NCBI GenBank assembly: GCA_029959195.1
Contig: CP114118.1
Location: 2,480,001-2,544,000 of the forward strand
DNA: 64,000 nucleotides
DNA from: Dictyophora rubrovolvata
Lineage: Eukaryota > Basidiomycota > Agaricomycetes > Phallales > Phallaceae
Reading direction: 5' to 3'
Part shown: piece by piece, positions 21,831 to 34,162 of the stretch
Position numbering within the stretch: the first letter of the stretch is position 1
Layout: every line of letters begins with the position of its first letter
Translations under genes and position numbers: made by a program
The notes under the pieces: generated by a model
What the model saw: the letters and a program-made list of their open reading frames with translations, nothing else
What the model was told of the DNA's origin: nothing
Database searches by the model: none

Positions 21831-24466
21831 TATATAAAATACAAAGAACACTGAAAAGAAAAACAAAAGGGAGGGTGGGACAGGTGATAGAAAAAATAGC
21901 CAACACTGGAGAAGTGTGAGGTATTTGTTTTAGATTTAGAATAGGCTCAGCTCCTAATAAAATATAATAGGGTTTTGTTTAGGAATTGTTCAGCAACTAA
22001 AAGTCCTGTTATTAAAGGTGAGACACTTGAAGGAAGATTTGAACTTAAGAATTAAGTTCAAATCAGTAGAGATAGATAGGGACTTATTACTAAGTCCTTG
22101 AGAATAGAAAAAGATAAGAGGAAAAAGACCAATTTAATTGGTAAGCACTTTAGTGCACGACAGTAGTTACAAGATACTTTTTTTACAAGAGAAATGAGCC
22201 CCTATTTATACACTTTGAGCAAGTACAAACAGCTCCAAACATTAGTAAGAGGAACATCATGTGAAAGATAAGAAATTGCTTAAAAAGGAAGCGAATGAAT
22301 AATAGTGGATCAGGGAAAATTATAGTGAGACAGGGAAGTAGAGAGAGATGATAAGAAAATAAAAGGGTTCCTGGAACTAAGTCATTTGACTGTTCCTGAA
22401 AGATAAGATACATTACAAATAAAGGATTATTAAAGCAAGCAGGAACTAAAAAAAAAGAATAAAGGAAATACTTGTTTTTGGGTAGATAAGGGAGGAAATC
22501 ATGAAATACATGACAGGAAGCCAAAAGCAGTTTGAGAAAACTGCTCAAGAATCACAGAGCTCGCCATCTGGGTTTATCAAGCCCAGTGGCTGAGACACTG
22601 CTGACGATGAGTGAGACAGGGCTGCTAATCTCTGTGAGTCATGGCCGAGGCCTTAGCACGAGTGGGGGTGTCATGTGGACGTGAGCACTCTGACTCGCCG
22701 ATTAGACTTCTCCAAGGTGTTGCTCTAGTAAGTAAGCACACTCGGCACTGGGCAATTGCAATCTGTCTCCAAAGAACCTTTTTGCTTTAGATTTGGGACT
22801 CCCCTCCCACCGTGACGATGCATCAAAACCTGAATCAGATGACCTGTCAACACTGTGTCAAGGGCTAGCACGCTGTTGAGGGTGCAAACAAGCCAGAAGG
22901 AAAAACATTGCAATGAGTGTATTTTATTGACACTAAGAAAGTTATTATTTCTCTTCTCCCCATACTCTGCATCACCTTCTCCTGCTCAAACTTCGCTCAA
23001 ATGCTCATTATTTCTATGAATTCGACTGTGGAAATTATACACTGGATTTATTATTATTTAATCATGTCGAAACACCACTTTCCGGGCCAGTTTTTCCATC
23101 GATCGAGGTATTTCATAGCCTTGGCACAGCCCCCTCCTTGAGCCACATGCTACCAATTAGACACCCTGTCTTGGCTTCCACAAGGCACGGAACCTCTTAT
23201 ATGCTTATTCACCGAGACTAATACATTACAAATAATGTGTTCAAACCAATGCTCCGGCTCTAAACAATATCCTGGCTTAATTAATCATATTTTGTTTTGG
23301 CTGTCCTTGTTCCTGTTCCCAATCCTTTTTCCTCGGTTTTTCTTCATTTCCTTGCATTCCCATCTTGATCTATATTCCATATCCTTACATTTTGTTTCGT
23401 TTTATTCTAATTTCCATTGTGCAACACTCTCCCTTCATCTCCATTTGTCTTTTCCTTGTTTTATTTTCATGTTTCTTATGTCTTCTTCAAATTCACACTT
23501 AAGTAGAAGTTCCGATTTTGTGTCGGAAATTTCACTGTAAAAAGCATATATAAACTCGTCATTTAGACGAAGAATAAACCAGTATTGCACTCCCCAGTAT
23601 TTTCCAGAGAGAAAATAAGTTTCTAAGTCGCTTTATTGGTGATTTCCGAAGCTACACTTAGGAGACAGAGACCTCTTGATTCATCTGTCATTGCTCACTT
23701 AATTTTGTTCTTTCCAACATCAAACAAACTCATATTCAACTGCTATTATCTTATATCATTGCACTCTACACTCTGAACATAGATTTGGTTCCCTGAAGAT
23801 CTTCTGTTTATCTCCTGCACACTCGCATCAATGCGACGTTCCTGACTTTAAACCCCCTGGTCGAGTTTCTCCTGTAACCGAAGCTATCAGTATCTCTGAG
23901 GGTATGCCACAACTGGTTTCAACAAGGTTTTTTTTTTTTTTAATTTTTGCGTCAATTTCAAGTTGGAATGCCACTAATTTGTCCGCAACATTTCACACAG
24001 ATTGGAGTCGGAATCACAATTCGCGGTTAAGGGTATTTGAATTTTGCTGGATTATAATTCGTTTTGCAGATCAAGTCTGAGTTCTGAGATTTTTACACCA
24101 ACTTGAGAGAGGAAAAGTGGCTTAGAGAGAATCTCTGTGTTATGGCAGATAGTTCAGAGGTCTATTTATCTATATCTTATTGTATAAAAATATTCAACTG
24201 TTACAAAAGGGAAAGCATCAACTTAGAACAACTTTGTCAAACTCAAACAAATAGTTAATAGATTGCCCCCCATTACAAGCTAAAACAACTGTCCACATCG
24301 GAATTGGACAGCGACTACCAGAATGGCCCTCCGGCATGTTTCCCTCAGCAAAAAGAGTTAATTTTTGGGCATGCTGGGTACAATGCTTTCCACCAATCAA
24401 CCAATCTGTCCCAGCTGGCCTTATGTAATGTCGGCATCTAACTTGCTGTACCTTGCTAATGCTTCG
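21831..24466. other. AT-rich relic region, no gene called
   Basis: Holds another TGTCGTGCAC terminus (22162-22153, minus) preceded on that strand by TATAAATAGG, probably an LTR remnant. A polyT tract lies near 23929-23942. Open frames at 22725-22913, 23235-23540 and 24218-24400 have no family, splice or start support. I see no intact gene. Confidence 0.45.
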
Positions 24467-24927
24467 TCACGGAGACACTGCAGTGTTTGCATTCATTACT
24501 CCAGCCCCATTCGATGAACGATTTGTCGGCGTTCGATATTCATGACCGTCCTCTTGAGGGTCACCACGGAAAACTGGAATGGCTCCTCCCGAAACAGGGG
24601 TCAGGAATTGGTGGCGATTTGCGCGATGAAAGTTTAACTCATCCCTAAGTTCCCTGATTATAGTGAGGCATTCATTATCGGCGATGGCATTAGGAGGGAC
24701 CTGGTAAAAGATCCAGTGACTGTATGCGATCTAAACGCGGTTAAACCACGCTCCACTCTCTATTGAAAAATTCTTACCTTTCTTTCTTGCTCCAGACTGA
24801 TTAATTTGAAATTGGCGTGGCCGGTTACGCCACAATCAAAGGTTGATATTGCGTCAACTACGTGAGGATTAGGGACCAGTACATTGACAAGTTTCCGAAG
24901 ATAAAATAAAACTAACTGGTCTGTCAT
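24467..24927 (-). CDS. Small two-exon orphan protein (137 aa)
   Basis: Exon 1 24927-24778 starts ATGACAGACCAG (MTDQLVLFYLRKLVNVL); intron 24777-24731 is 47 nt, GTAAGA-AG; exon 2 24730-24467 ends SP-TGA. The junction reads LEQERK-IAYSHWIFYQ, and both exons keep the frame, which supports a real gene although neither exon is long. No signal peptide, membrane segment or known domain. It sits alone between retroelement relics and an F-box pseudogene. It could be a gene remnant or have a further 3' exon. Confidence 0.45.
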
Positions 24928-25914
24928 ACATTCCCGACTCGGACGCGCTCGCCTGGGATCCCCTCACCGTGGCCATTCACCTCGTGCCGGTCATTCCCCT
25001 TGCCATTCCCCTTGCCATGACCAACACAGCTGACGATGGTTTTGGCCATGAAGGCAACCTTGCCTGTGATTATATATCATAACCCGGAATGTGGGGGGGG
25101 GAGTGCCGATAGACGGATCAAGCGCGACTGATGTGTCACTGTCGACGAAAAGGATTATCTACGGAGGTCGGACAAAACACCACCAGCAGCCCCAGCCCGA
25201 GGTACCATGTGTTCGTGATGGCGATTCGAGGACGCGGGATATCTCACATGTGGAGTTTAACCGGCAACGGCGCGCAATCGAAATAGATGTAAGTATCTAC
25301 CACACTGGCAGTGATTCGCGACGAGGCCTTTTAAGGCGAAATGCAAAACAGAGGTTGCTACGAGAATAAAGATTATGTTGGCGCATCTGTCATAGGGAGG
25401 TTCTAGTGATAAAGTTCCATATCGACGGGGAATGAACGAGATAAATGTAGTGGGAATGGGGCACTCACATTGGAGGCCGGTCGGGTATCAAGCTCGTCAT
25501 CTAAGGAGGCTTCATTACAAACAACATCAAGGACAGGTAGAATACTTACTTTCACCCGGGACATTATGGGCATTCTCACTCTGAGACGGTGGAAAGAAGA
25601 AGGTTGGGCTGAAGCCTGAAGCTGGTATTTGACAGTCCGAAAACAACTGTAAAAGTGTTAAGGACTTAGAATGGACTTAGACCATGAACAATAGAGTGTT
25701 GTAATTCTTCGTCGAGTTAAAAGCTAAAGAGCATTTTGCTCTCACTCAAGTTTATATACAAAAAGAAAAGATTAGATAATTATTACTTAAGAGAGAAAAC
25801 TAAGCATTAAACGATTACTAAGAAGAAAAAGTAATTAAACTAAGACAGGGCTGACTACTAGCTCCAAGGCTCGTCGTTGTTACGACTGTCTCTAACAGAA
25901 GACGAACCCTCCAT
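24928..25914. other. No gene called
   Basis: An open frame at 25091-25369 has biased composition around a G run and no recognisable motif. Tandem CCTTGCCATT units near 25000. Nothing else identified. Confidence 0.4.
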
Positions 25915-26386
25915 TGCGCTGCAATTTCTAGAACACCTAGACATGGCATTTCTTAACCTGGACGACGCCGTAAAAATCATTTCTTCCATAGATGCTCCTA
26001 ATTTGAAGTCCTTTAATAATTCTTATGCGTTATGAAGATCATGTGATACTATTCGATGAAATCGTCGAACCAGCCTTATCTTTTCCGAATCTCGCCTCAC
26101 TGATGCTAATGGATTTCGAAACAAGCGACGAATCCCTGGTGGGACTTCTGCATGCGTACCCTAATCTAGAATCGCTAGGGCTATATATACCGCAGCTATG
26201 AGGAAGAGGCAAGATGGGTGCATGCACTCGAGGGCACGACGAGCACCGGGGGGTTCGCGTTTGTGTCCAAATCTCAAAATTTTACGTTGCCTTAATGTCA
26301 AATTGGAAGATATCCAAGACGCGCTAGCAAGACGGGCAGAGGCGAACATCCCCTTCCTAAACTTCAGCTTTCAGATAGCCTAGTAC
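25915..26386 (+). pseudogene. F-box/LRR-type protein fragment, frameshifted
   Basis: Consecutive pieces in different frames resemble the leucine-rich part of Agaricomycete F-box proteins: LQFLEHLDMAFLNLDDAVK and IDAPNLKSF, then PALSFPNLASLMLMDF with LLHAYPNLESLGLY, then LCPNLKILRCLNVKLED to a stop at 26381-26383. I could not join them with introns without stops, and the N-terminal F-box is not visible. A degraded gene copy is the simplest reading. Confidence 0.6.
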
Positions 26387-26922
26387 TAGAAACTGAAAGA
26401 CCCATCCATCACAATCCTTTAACTCTATTCTGGTTTCAACAGAACATGCAGGTCGAGTCTTTAGACCTTATGTATTGTAATTATTAGTCATTAGAGAAAA
26501 AACTTAAAGATCTCTTTCCTTCTTTATTGTTTATTTATAGACTTGCAGCATATGTTTTTTTAGTATGCCATAGCACCAGTCGAAAATATAATTATGAACA
26601 CTCGTTCTGTCACCTGCCGATTTGTCCTGGTTCTCCTTTACTTTACGCCTCAACAAACAAACAACGAACAAGTCCTTTGTTTTCCGCCACAACTTCAATA
26701 TTCAAAATTTGAGTGTGTGGTCTTATTGAAGGCGACTCGGAAAGAGCAAAAACAAGCAACTCCCTTTATATAATATATGTATTTATCGCTATTAAACCTT
26801 TTGACGCACTTCCGCTACCGGTATCTCACAGATACTTTCAGTACACGCATTCGTCCGACTACCTAAAGCTTAATTATATTTCACAAGTTCACCATTAGAT
26901 TACCAGAAAGATACTATCGCAA
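26387..26922. other. Intergenic, 3' of RPN7
   Basis: AT-rich downstream region. Short open frames (26527-26712, 26713-26898) have no support. Confidence 0.5.
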
Positions 26923-28571
26923 CTAATGCAGAACTTTACTAAGCCTCTGAAGGCTTCCTAAAAGGACATCACCCTTCTTAATCACAGAATCATACTGTGC
27001 CGATTTAGTCGACGGACGAGTAGTCTTCACGACTCCATTAACCTGGTCAATTGTACAATTAAGCCGGCCAGACGAGATGAAATGAGACAAATCGCTGAAA
27101 AAATATGTTTGATAAGCTGGTTTAATATATTATAGGGTGATTCTTACTTGTCAACAAATGCTTCGCTAACGCCGAAAGCGACGCTCATACTTTTCAATGT
27201 TAAAGAGCTGTAACTTTCCAAGAGTTGGGCATAGGCTTTGATTCTTATTTCTCGGATGTACCATCTAGCGTGCGGACGGAGAATTTGGGAGGGTAATAAA
27301 TGGGTTTGTTCGAGTGCGGCTAAAACGATATATATAATGAGACGAGCATCTTGAAGGAAAATAAAAAATTTACAAACCTAACGCTACATAGAATTTATCG
27401 TAGTGGCAATCGTAGAGAGATTTAGCGTAATCAGGAAAGTCCTTGATCTCATGAAGCACGGAATTCACTTCAGGTGATTGCAGAATCTGGATCAAACAAT
27501 CAAAGTTTATGATCAGTGTATGAATCCAACTATTAAATATTGAAAAAAAAATACCTTTTTTTTGATGTCTACTCGGCTCAAGGTCAATGTTCCGGCGACT
27601 ACTGAGTATAAAACCAATCTATCATAAGGTAATAACTCGGTGGCTGTAAATGTTGACAACGAGTCCAAGAGTAAAGGTGCCGCACGAGAAAACTGCCTTT
27701 TAGAAAAAATAGAGAATTAGTTTATTCTTGTAATTTGCATAACAAGAAAACACTCGAGACTAAACCTTATGGATAATAAATGGAGGGCGTGATATACTTT
27801 CAATCTATTACGTCTATCCCAGTCACCACCTTTCTCAACTAATCTAGTAATACTGTTCAGGAAGGGAAATTTCGAAAAATAAAAATAAAAGCGTACTCAT
27901 CAGCTTTTGCCAGATTCTCTTTAATGAGGTCTTGATCCCCATAAAAGAAACCCATCCGAATAAGAGTCAGCACTAAGTCAATTTTTGAACCCAATCCAGG
28001 GGTTTTCTCCAATGTAATAGCAACAGCCGCTAGCGCTTCTTCCTAGCCAAGTTCAAAAACACATCTTAGTCTCAAAAAAAAAACATGATTGCTTGGCTGC
28101 AAATGACGAACCTTGTTCCCAATCCTGACGAGGTACATCGCTTTATTCCGCAATATATCAGCGATATCGCTCTCCCCTTCGGTTTTTTCAGCTTCCTCCA
28201 GTTTCTTGTCGAATTCCTGTAGAGCTTCTTTATTAGCGGCTTGCATTTCGTTGTATATTTCAGCGTCGAATGGTAAGGGTGCGACGGTATTTGTTGGCGG
28301 GGACGTCGACGTCGAAGGATCCAATACGGCAGTTAATGTACGATAGTAAGGTGCCATATCTGTTTTTTATTTTATTTTTTTATCGCAAGGATGAGGATTG
28401 GTCAACGGTTAGAGGATGCGGAAGGACAATCGACTCACTGTCTTTACGAATGCCGGCTAGTAGCTCTTTTCTTGCCTCATCGTGGAAATGCGATAAAGAA
28501 GATAAGGATAGAGTAAAGGCGTGTTGTGGAAGATTGAGATTGGGTATTGGTTGTACAATATCTTCAGACAT
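26923..28571 (-). CDS. RPN7: 26S proteasome regulatory subunit RPN7 (PSMD6)
   Basis: Non-ATPase lid subunit of the 19S proteasome particle. Eight exons: 28571-28439, 28359-28112, 28042-27897, 27843-27766, 27696-27555, 27486-27378, 27319-27148, 27094-26923; 399 residues, against 389 in human PSMD6. Landmarks are [14 protein letters not shown], the helical TPR-like region with [34 protein letters not shown], and the PCI domain with [23 protein letters not shown] and the winged-helix [16 protein letters not shown] start at the ATG of [14 protein letters not shown], which gives the family's usual N-terminus; an in-frame upstream ATG at 28661 is less likely. It is head to head with the RSM1-like gene. 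Confidence 0.95.
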
Positions 28572-29362
28572 GGCTGTTGAGGTTGAGTGGTAAGGCAGGG
28601 GACGCGTCAGACACTGAAGGCGTTTGCCGAGCGATGCCGTCACCGCGCGACTATAATCCAAGAGTTTTTAAGTGGTATACTTACCATCGACTTCTCAGGG
28701 AATAAACTGTTCTCTGTGACATTGATTTTTAGAATTCTAGCTCTTTATATGATCTCATCTAACTACTCTTTGTGAGAAAATTTCAATCTAAGAAACGGAC
28801 TGGTTCTATTCAATACTTTGATAAAAAGCTTAAGAATCGGTTCAGCCGGAGAAGTGCCGCTTTTCGCAAAACGACAGGCTTTTGTTGTCCCTGGTCAAAG
28901 CAGACACCTTGTAAAGGCCAATATGAATGGTAAAATCCAGTGGCTCGGAAAAGCGTGGGTCGTAGAAGATAATATTTGAGAACAAGTTCTGTGTCGCGGA
29001 AGGTATGATATAAATAGCTTTTTCAAAATAACAATCCGAACGAGACGCAACAGGAATTGACACGACGAATGCGTTTCTAACTCATTTAGTTGGCCAGGAA
29101 ATGACTACCCCAATAGGAAACGTTACATTGGGAATCAAGATAATGAAGAGTTCGCCACGGTCCATAACATGTTGTCCAATAGTCTCTTCAAGTTTACATG
29201 AGTAACCTTTTATATTGAAATAGGACAAGAATCGAGTTGACCTTGGGTTCAAGTTGTGGACAAGGCCTCCGAATTGTGGTCCGGGTGGTGTGACAAAGCA
29301 TAGTCACATTAATTCACCTCTCGTGTGTCGTCTGGTGGCCTCGAACCACGCCAACGACCGCA
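28572..29362. other. Bidirectional promoter region RPN7 / RSM1-like
   Basis: 790 bases between two divergent start codons. I did not find a clear proteasome-associated control element or TATA box; the short open frame at 28842-29063 is not called. Confidence 0.5.
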
Positions 29363-31523
29363 ATGGAGACCCAACCTACAGAAGGAAACGCGTCAACGGT
29401 TTTGTCTATTAAAGTACGCCTGATGTTTCATAACAGGTTGTTGTTCCCCCCTCTGAAACTCTTAATATGTGCCAGCGGAAAGCAGACGAGGCGTTCGATG
29501 CTCTCGATGAAGCACTTCAAACTCGTCCCAGAGAAATTCATCCTTCTCCAGCCAAGAAGCCCAATCTTTCATTTTATTCGTCACTTACGAAGCACGGAAT
29601 AACAACGAAACCGTAAAACACTCATTTTTTTCATTCCTTTCTTCTTTCAAATGCGATGACAATTGCCGTTGCAGAAAGGTAAAGCCATCGGTTTCTACCC
29701 CTACATTATCGGCTCTTTTGAGCCGTGCTCGGTCTAAAAAGGATCTCAAATCACACGCAACTGTTCAGTCTTCCAAAATGTCCCCAGCCACTCCAGAATA
29801 TAGTCCAGGTTCCACCGAGGTATTCCTAGAAAGACTGTCAACTTTTAATCTTTCAACATATCCTTCGAAGCCGCAACCAATTGATGCTGTTGCTGCAGCT
29901 ATGGCTGGATGGATAAACGAAGGTGGAAAAAATCGATTGTCTTGTTCGATATGCCTTGCCGGGTGGATTGTTGCTGGTCGAGAAGGCATGAGTAAGGAGG
30001 GAGGTAAAGCACCACAATTTGCATTTGTAGTGTCATTATTTCGGTTTCCTAATGAGATGATTTAGCGGATGCATTGGTTGAAAAACAAGCAGGTTGTATG
30101 GTCAATAATCATAAAGAAGGTTGCCCCTGGCGGGCCCGACAGTGCGATCGTATGTTCACTTTCGTTCATTTAGAGGAATTCTTATTTTAACGACTTTTTA
30201 AAGCCCTCGTATACCGTATACCACTACAGTCCCCGGCCAATATGGCAAGACAAGTAAGGCAGAATGCGGAAACGTTAGAACCATTAATGGAGAGCATCAC
30301 CGTACGACATCCTCTTGTAGGTCCTAATCGTTGTATACCAATTTCTCCCATTACTAAATCTCCCGGCAGTCTACAAGTCAAGTAACTTTCTTCATGCAAG
30401 CCGTTACAGCAGTTGCATTAAAGCCCACTTTAACATCACACCATACGTCTGAAAACGACATTGAAACAACCAGCAACAATCTAGGATCAGCAGTGAAAAT
30501 CCCTTCAGCTACAGCTTTACTCACGGCACTCTTTGGCTGGACCTTAGTTCCATTTCCTGCGCCTATCATTGCTCGGAAGCCATCTGCAGTCAGTCTTGCC
30601 CATGCCCGAAACCAATCATTATCGAGAGCGGGCTCCGTTGTTCACAGCACCGCTCCGTCACGCGAAGCAACGCCTGCGCCCACCGCATCTAGTCCACCAT
30701 CGACACCTGTCAACTTTCAAAGACGTCCCCCACCCTCACCTTGCCCCTCGACGCCGTCAGGGTCAGGTACAGGTACAGGTACAACTCCTAAACGGTCTTC
30801 AATAAAAGATGCGACATTACAGTGCAAAATGTGCCAGAGACGAATTGGTTTATGGGCTTTTGCGATTCCAGCCACCGATTCGTTCGATTCGCCAAATGGT
30901 ACTGAAGCACCACCTTTGCAACGTCAGCTAGATCTCATCAGAGAACACCGTTCTTACTGTCCTTACGTTGTCAAGTCCACGCCACTCGCTACCTTACCTT
31001 TTTACGGCTCTATATCCCAACCTACCGCTGGTACCGCACCTTTTAGCCTTACGCGTGCGGATACGTTTACCCCCGATAATAATAACAATAATAATTCGGC
31101 AGGCGGTTTTCAAAAACCAGTTCTGTTCCGGTCAGCTACCATATTTCCTCAGATGATGAGTCGGACTCTACAACACGGACGATCGAACTCGAACTCGGTA
31201 CCCTCGATTCTTCATAATTCACCGCTCGTCGAAGGTTGGCGTGCTGTGTTCAATACGATCTTGCGATACGGTATATCCGAGCGTGTAGGTCAGGCTACAG
31301 ATGCTGAGAGGTCGCGGGTATCTCCTGGGCAGGAATCAATCCCCCCTGTTAACTCTACTGAAGATGATGAAGATGATGCCATGCGTGGTGTAACTAAGCT
31401 GGTTGAAGATGTAAAACGCCACGGGGTAAGAATTCGTTTGTTTTTACTCTGTTTGTTTTCTAATGCTTATTGATACGCTAGGGTAAGCAAATACTTGCAT
31501 ATGTGAGAAACCTTCTCGGATAA
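29363..31523 (+). CDS. C3HC zinc-finger protein, RSM1 / NIPA (ZC3HC1)-like
   Basis: Family proteins act at the nuclear pore basket and in mRNA export (fission yeast Rsm1) or as NIPA in animals. Seven exons: 29363-29413, 29476-29612, 29675-30003, 30066-30149, 30204-30316, 30370-31425, 31482-31523; 603 residues. The first C3HC/BIR-like unit starts FLERLSTFNL (about residue 113), with CSIC, the NNHKEGCPWR His-Cys pair and YRIPLQSPANMARQV. The second has CKMCQRRIGLWAF (about 389) and EHRSYCPYV, separated by a Ser/Thr/Pro-rich insert. The C-terminus QILAYVRNLLG is in the last short exon. Every intron is GT-AG. It converges on the ENV7-like kinase with 188 bases between stops. Confidence 0.93.
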
Positions 31524-31711
31524 GATGGTTGTATTTACTCGTCATGACTGTATTTTTACCATGTATATCTCGCTGTGATAGTTTATGTTAGACCCATAGC
31601 ATGAAAAGGATGCTAATTGACAATGCATTGCATAAAAGAAAGGAATAGTCCCGATAAATTAAATCGACAATAAAGGAAATAATTTTACATCTTAAATAAT
31701 AGGTATGTGAA

Positions 31712-33520
31712 TCATGAAAGACTCTGCAGTACAACTCGAGTCCTTTCTATAACCTGCGGCGACCCTTCAGGACACAACTCGGATAGGGACGGGGAAAAGC
31801 TAGACGTACCTGGTGGATACCCGGCCGTTCACTAGGATTGACTCTGAGCATGAAATCGATAAGATTTCGAAGGCCTTCTGAATATATCGAAGAAGCATTT
31901 GCAGGATGTTTGTATGCACCGTTCAGAACGGACATTGCTATTGATCCTCCTTGCTCAGTTGTTTGTGTAGTTTCGAATGGGGAATGGGAATAAGCTAGGG
32001 CGTAAAGTGTGCATCCTAATGACTAAAGAAGGTTAACGTCGTTAGCTGAAGACGGAGATACTATATTTTTTGTTTTGGTACCCATATATCGACTTTTTCA
32101 TCCAGAGTAGTACCGGTTTTGACGTCGAACAGTTCGGGAGCACGGTATGGCATTGTACTTTGTTCGGCGGCAAGATCCTTTATAATAATAGGGTGAAAAA
32201 AGAGAACTGATTTGATTTACGCAAGACGAGACATACCTGTTGCGCCAGGGCTTGGGATCGATTTTCAATGTTGATTCTTGCTTTAACTGTGCTTCCAAAG
32301 TCCATTAGAATAGGCTGGCCATCATCCGAAAGCATGACGTTCCTGAAAAAGACAAACGTGAGATGGTGCAATGAAAAAAAAATTGGATACACGACCATAC
32401 GCAGGTTTGATATCACGATGAGCATATGGAACAATTTCAGTTTTACCGTTCTCCTGAGGGCGTTCTTCCGTCCGAAGACGTTCCAATTCCGCATCTCCGT
32501 CAAATATTTCCTCTCCGTGCTGCTCAACTCGATGCTTCATCACCAATGGAATACTTGCGCCGTCATACGAATATCCTCCTTCCGCGTCGCCTTCAGGCTG
32601 AGGTAAAGACTGGTCATCGTGGTCATCTTCTTGTTGGGTAAGTGCACTCCGTTCCGAGATTGACGGCGGTGCCGGAGCACTGCCTCCCGGTTCGCCATTT
32701 AGAGGTGCGGGAGCCGTAGGCGCACGGTATGTGTGCATCGCGCGGACAGCCTCACATGTCCCGAGGAACAGACGGACCATTTCTCGTTCTGGAAAATGTA
32801 TACTGTTGACCAGGTTGTGGTTGATTGCATCTTGAAGGTTGCCACGCTGTCATATAAACTAAACGAGGTTCATTATGGTCAAGCGTGAGTTGATGATACC
32901 TTGTATAATGGTAAGAATAAGTACACGACTTTTCCGTCCCCGTCTCTATCTTGCACAACAGCCGAATCCTAAACGAAAGTATTTAGACAGGAGTTTATCG
33001 CTGTTACCCAGAAAACCACGTGCCAATATTCGAATGATATTTGGGTGTCTGAAGACTAATAGATTAGGCAACTTTTGAAAATGAATCAACCGTCCGAACC
33101 TAAATCGCCTGTAAGCAGCTATTTCTTTCATAGCTTCTTTTACACCATCGGAACCTGTCGGACAACGTATCTTTTTCAATGCGAATTGTCTCTGTCAATT
33201 GAAACATCAAAATCGGACACTTTGCCCAAGATCTGGAGAGAAACTGAACTCACACCACTCGTTTCATCTTGAGCAAGGTATACGAAAGAAAAGCCTCCTT
33301 CACCAAGGACTTTGATAATTTTAACTGCATAGCATGTTAATATTAATCCCGTCTCGAATTGAGATGACAAAAAAAAAAGAGGCGAGTTTGAAAACGCACA
33401 AGTCCGTCCATTGATCTTGATTTTGGCAGACGGCTGACAAACGCACGATGTGACAGCCCATAGGGCATCTTTTGCTTGGTCTTTAAGGGTATCGATAGCT
33501 CTTAAGAACGGAGAAGTCAT
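31712..33520 (-). CDS. ENV7: Ser/Thr protein kinase, ENV7 / STK16 (NAK) family
   Basis: Family members are palmitoylated vacuolar (yeast Env7) or Golgi (STK16) kinases. Ten exons: 33520-33400, 33324-33254, 33191-33100, 33048-33024, 32968-32900, 32846-32401, 32342-32237, 32177-32082, 32022-31810, 31753-31712; 426 residues. Glycine loop GEGGFSFVY, FALKK lysine, HPNIIRILDSAVVQ, YAHRDIKPANVML, MDFGSTVKAR, PYRAPEL and the closing HQVIERT are all in place, so it should be active. Cys26 and Cys28 in SCVCQ near the N-terminus fit an acylation site. A roughly 95-residue acidic, Pro-rich insert precedes the HRD motif. The 33024-33048 exon is only 25 nt, and its following intron needs a GC donor (GCACGT) to keep frame. 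Confidence 0.93.
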
Positions 33521-33829
33521 GTCATCAAGTTTTGGGTACGGGACTTGGAGGAGGGAGATTTCCCACGCTTAGCTGCGTGTTGTTTTTCTAAATTTAGATT
33601 GTGCTGTGACAGATACACAAAAGTTTGTCACATCTCGTCCACACCAGCGAACACCAAGTGAACACGGCAAAAAAACCCGTTGGCATTGACGCTGTTTTTT
33701 CACAAGATGTGCGGTATGGATATTACAGATTACATTACTCTCAAAGCTAAAGCTAAATGAATGATACAGAACAGCCAGTAGAACCCTTACTAGTAGCTTA
33801 AGCGGAGGCACCGAACCTCGAACCCTTTT

Positions 33830-34162
33830 TCAAAAAAGTTCAACGCCGTCAGGATATGAGCTTTCATTTCCTTTCATCCGGGTAATGATTTCCAGAAAGA
33901 AAAAGTTGCTGTGTACATAACGAGATTGATACAACCCACGCCCATCGTATGTATGAATGCGGTATGCCAGGCAACGACGTCCAGTGCGTGATACATCGGA
34001 AGGCATACGTTTTTTTGAGCTACAAATGGCCAAATCCTGTACTAGCTGGGCTCCAATACCGTCTCCTCTAAACAACAATTTCCAAGCCAAAAAGCACAAT
34101 ACGACCTGGCTGCCCAAAGTAGCGACGTACGGCGCGCATTCGGACGGACTGGAACGGAACAA
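33830..34162 (-). CDS. Doubtful small ORF (110 aa)
   Basis: Uninterrupted minus-strand frame starting MFRSSPSECAPYVATLG, with a hydrophobic patch VVLCFLAWKLLF near residue 20. No family recognised, no neighbour linkage, and 310 bases upstream of the kinase start on the same strand, so it may be chance or a transcribed leader. Confidence 0.2.
   Translation of the reverse strand: MFRSSPSECAPYVATLGSQVVLCFLAWKLLFRGDGIGAQLVQDLAICSSKKRMPSDVSRTGRRCLAYRIHTYDGRGLYQSRYVHSNFFFLEIITRMKGNESSYPDGVELF

Noticed and set aside
29325-29375. tRNA-like B box (GGTTCGAGGCC, minus strand)
   Set aside because: No matching A box or cloverleaf stems at the right distance.
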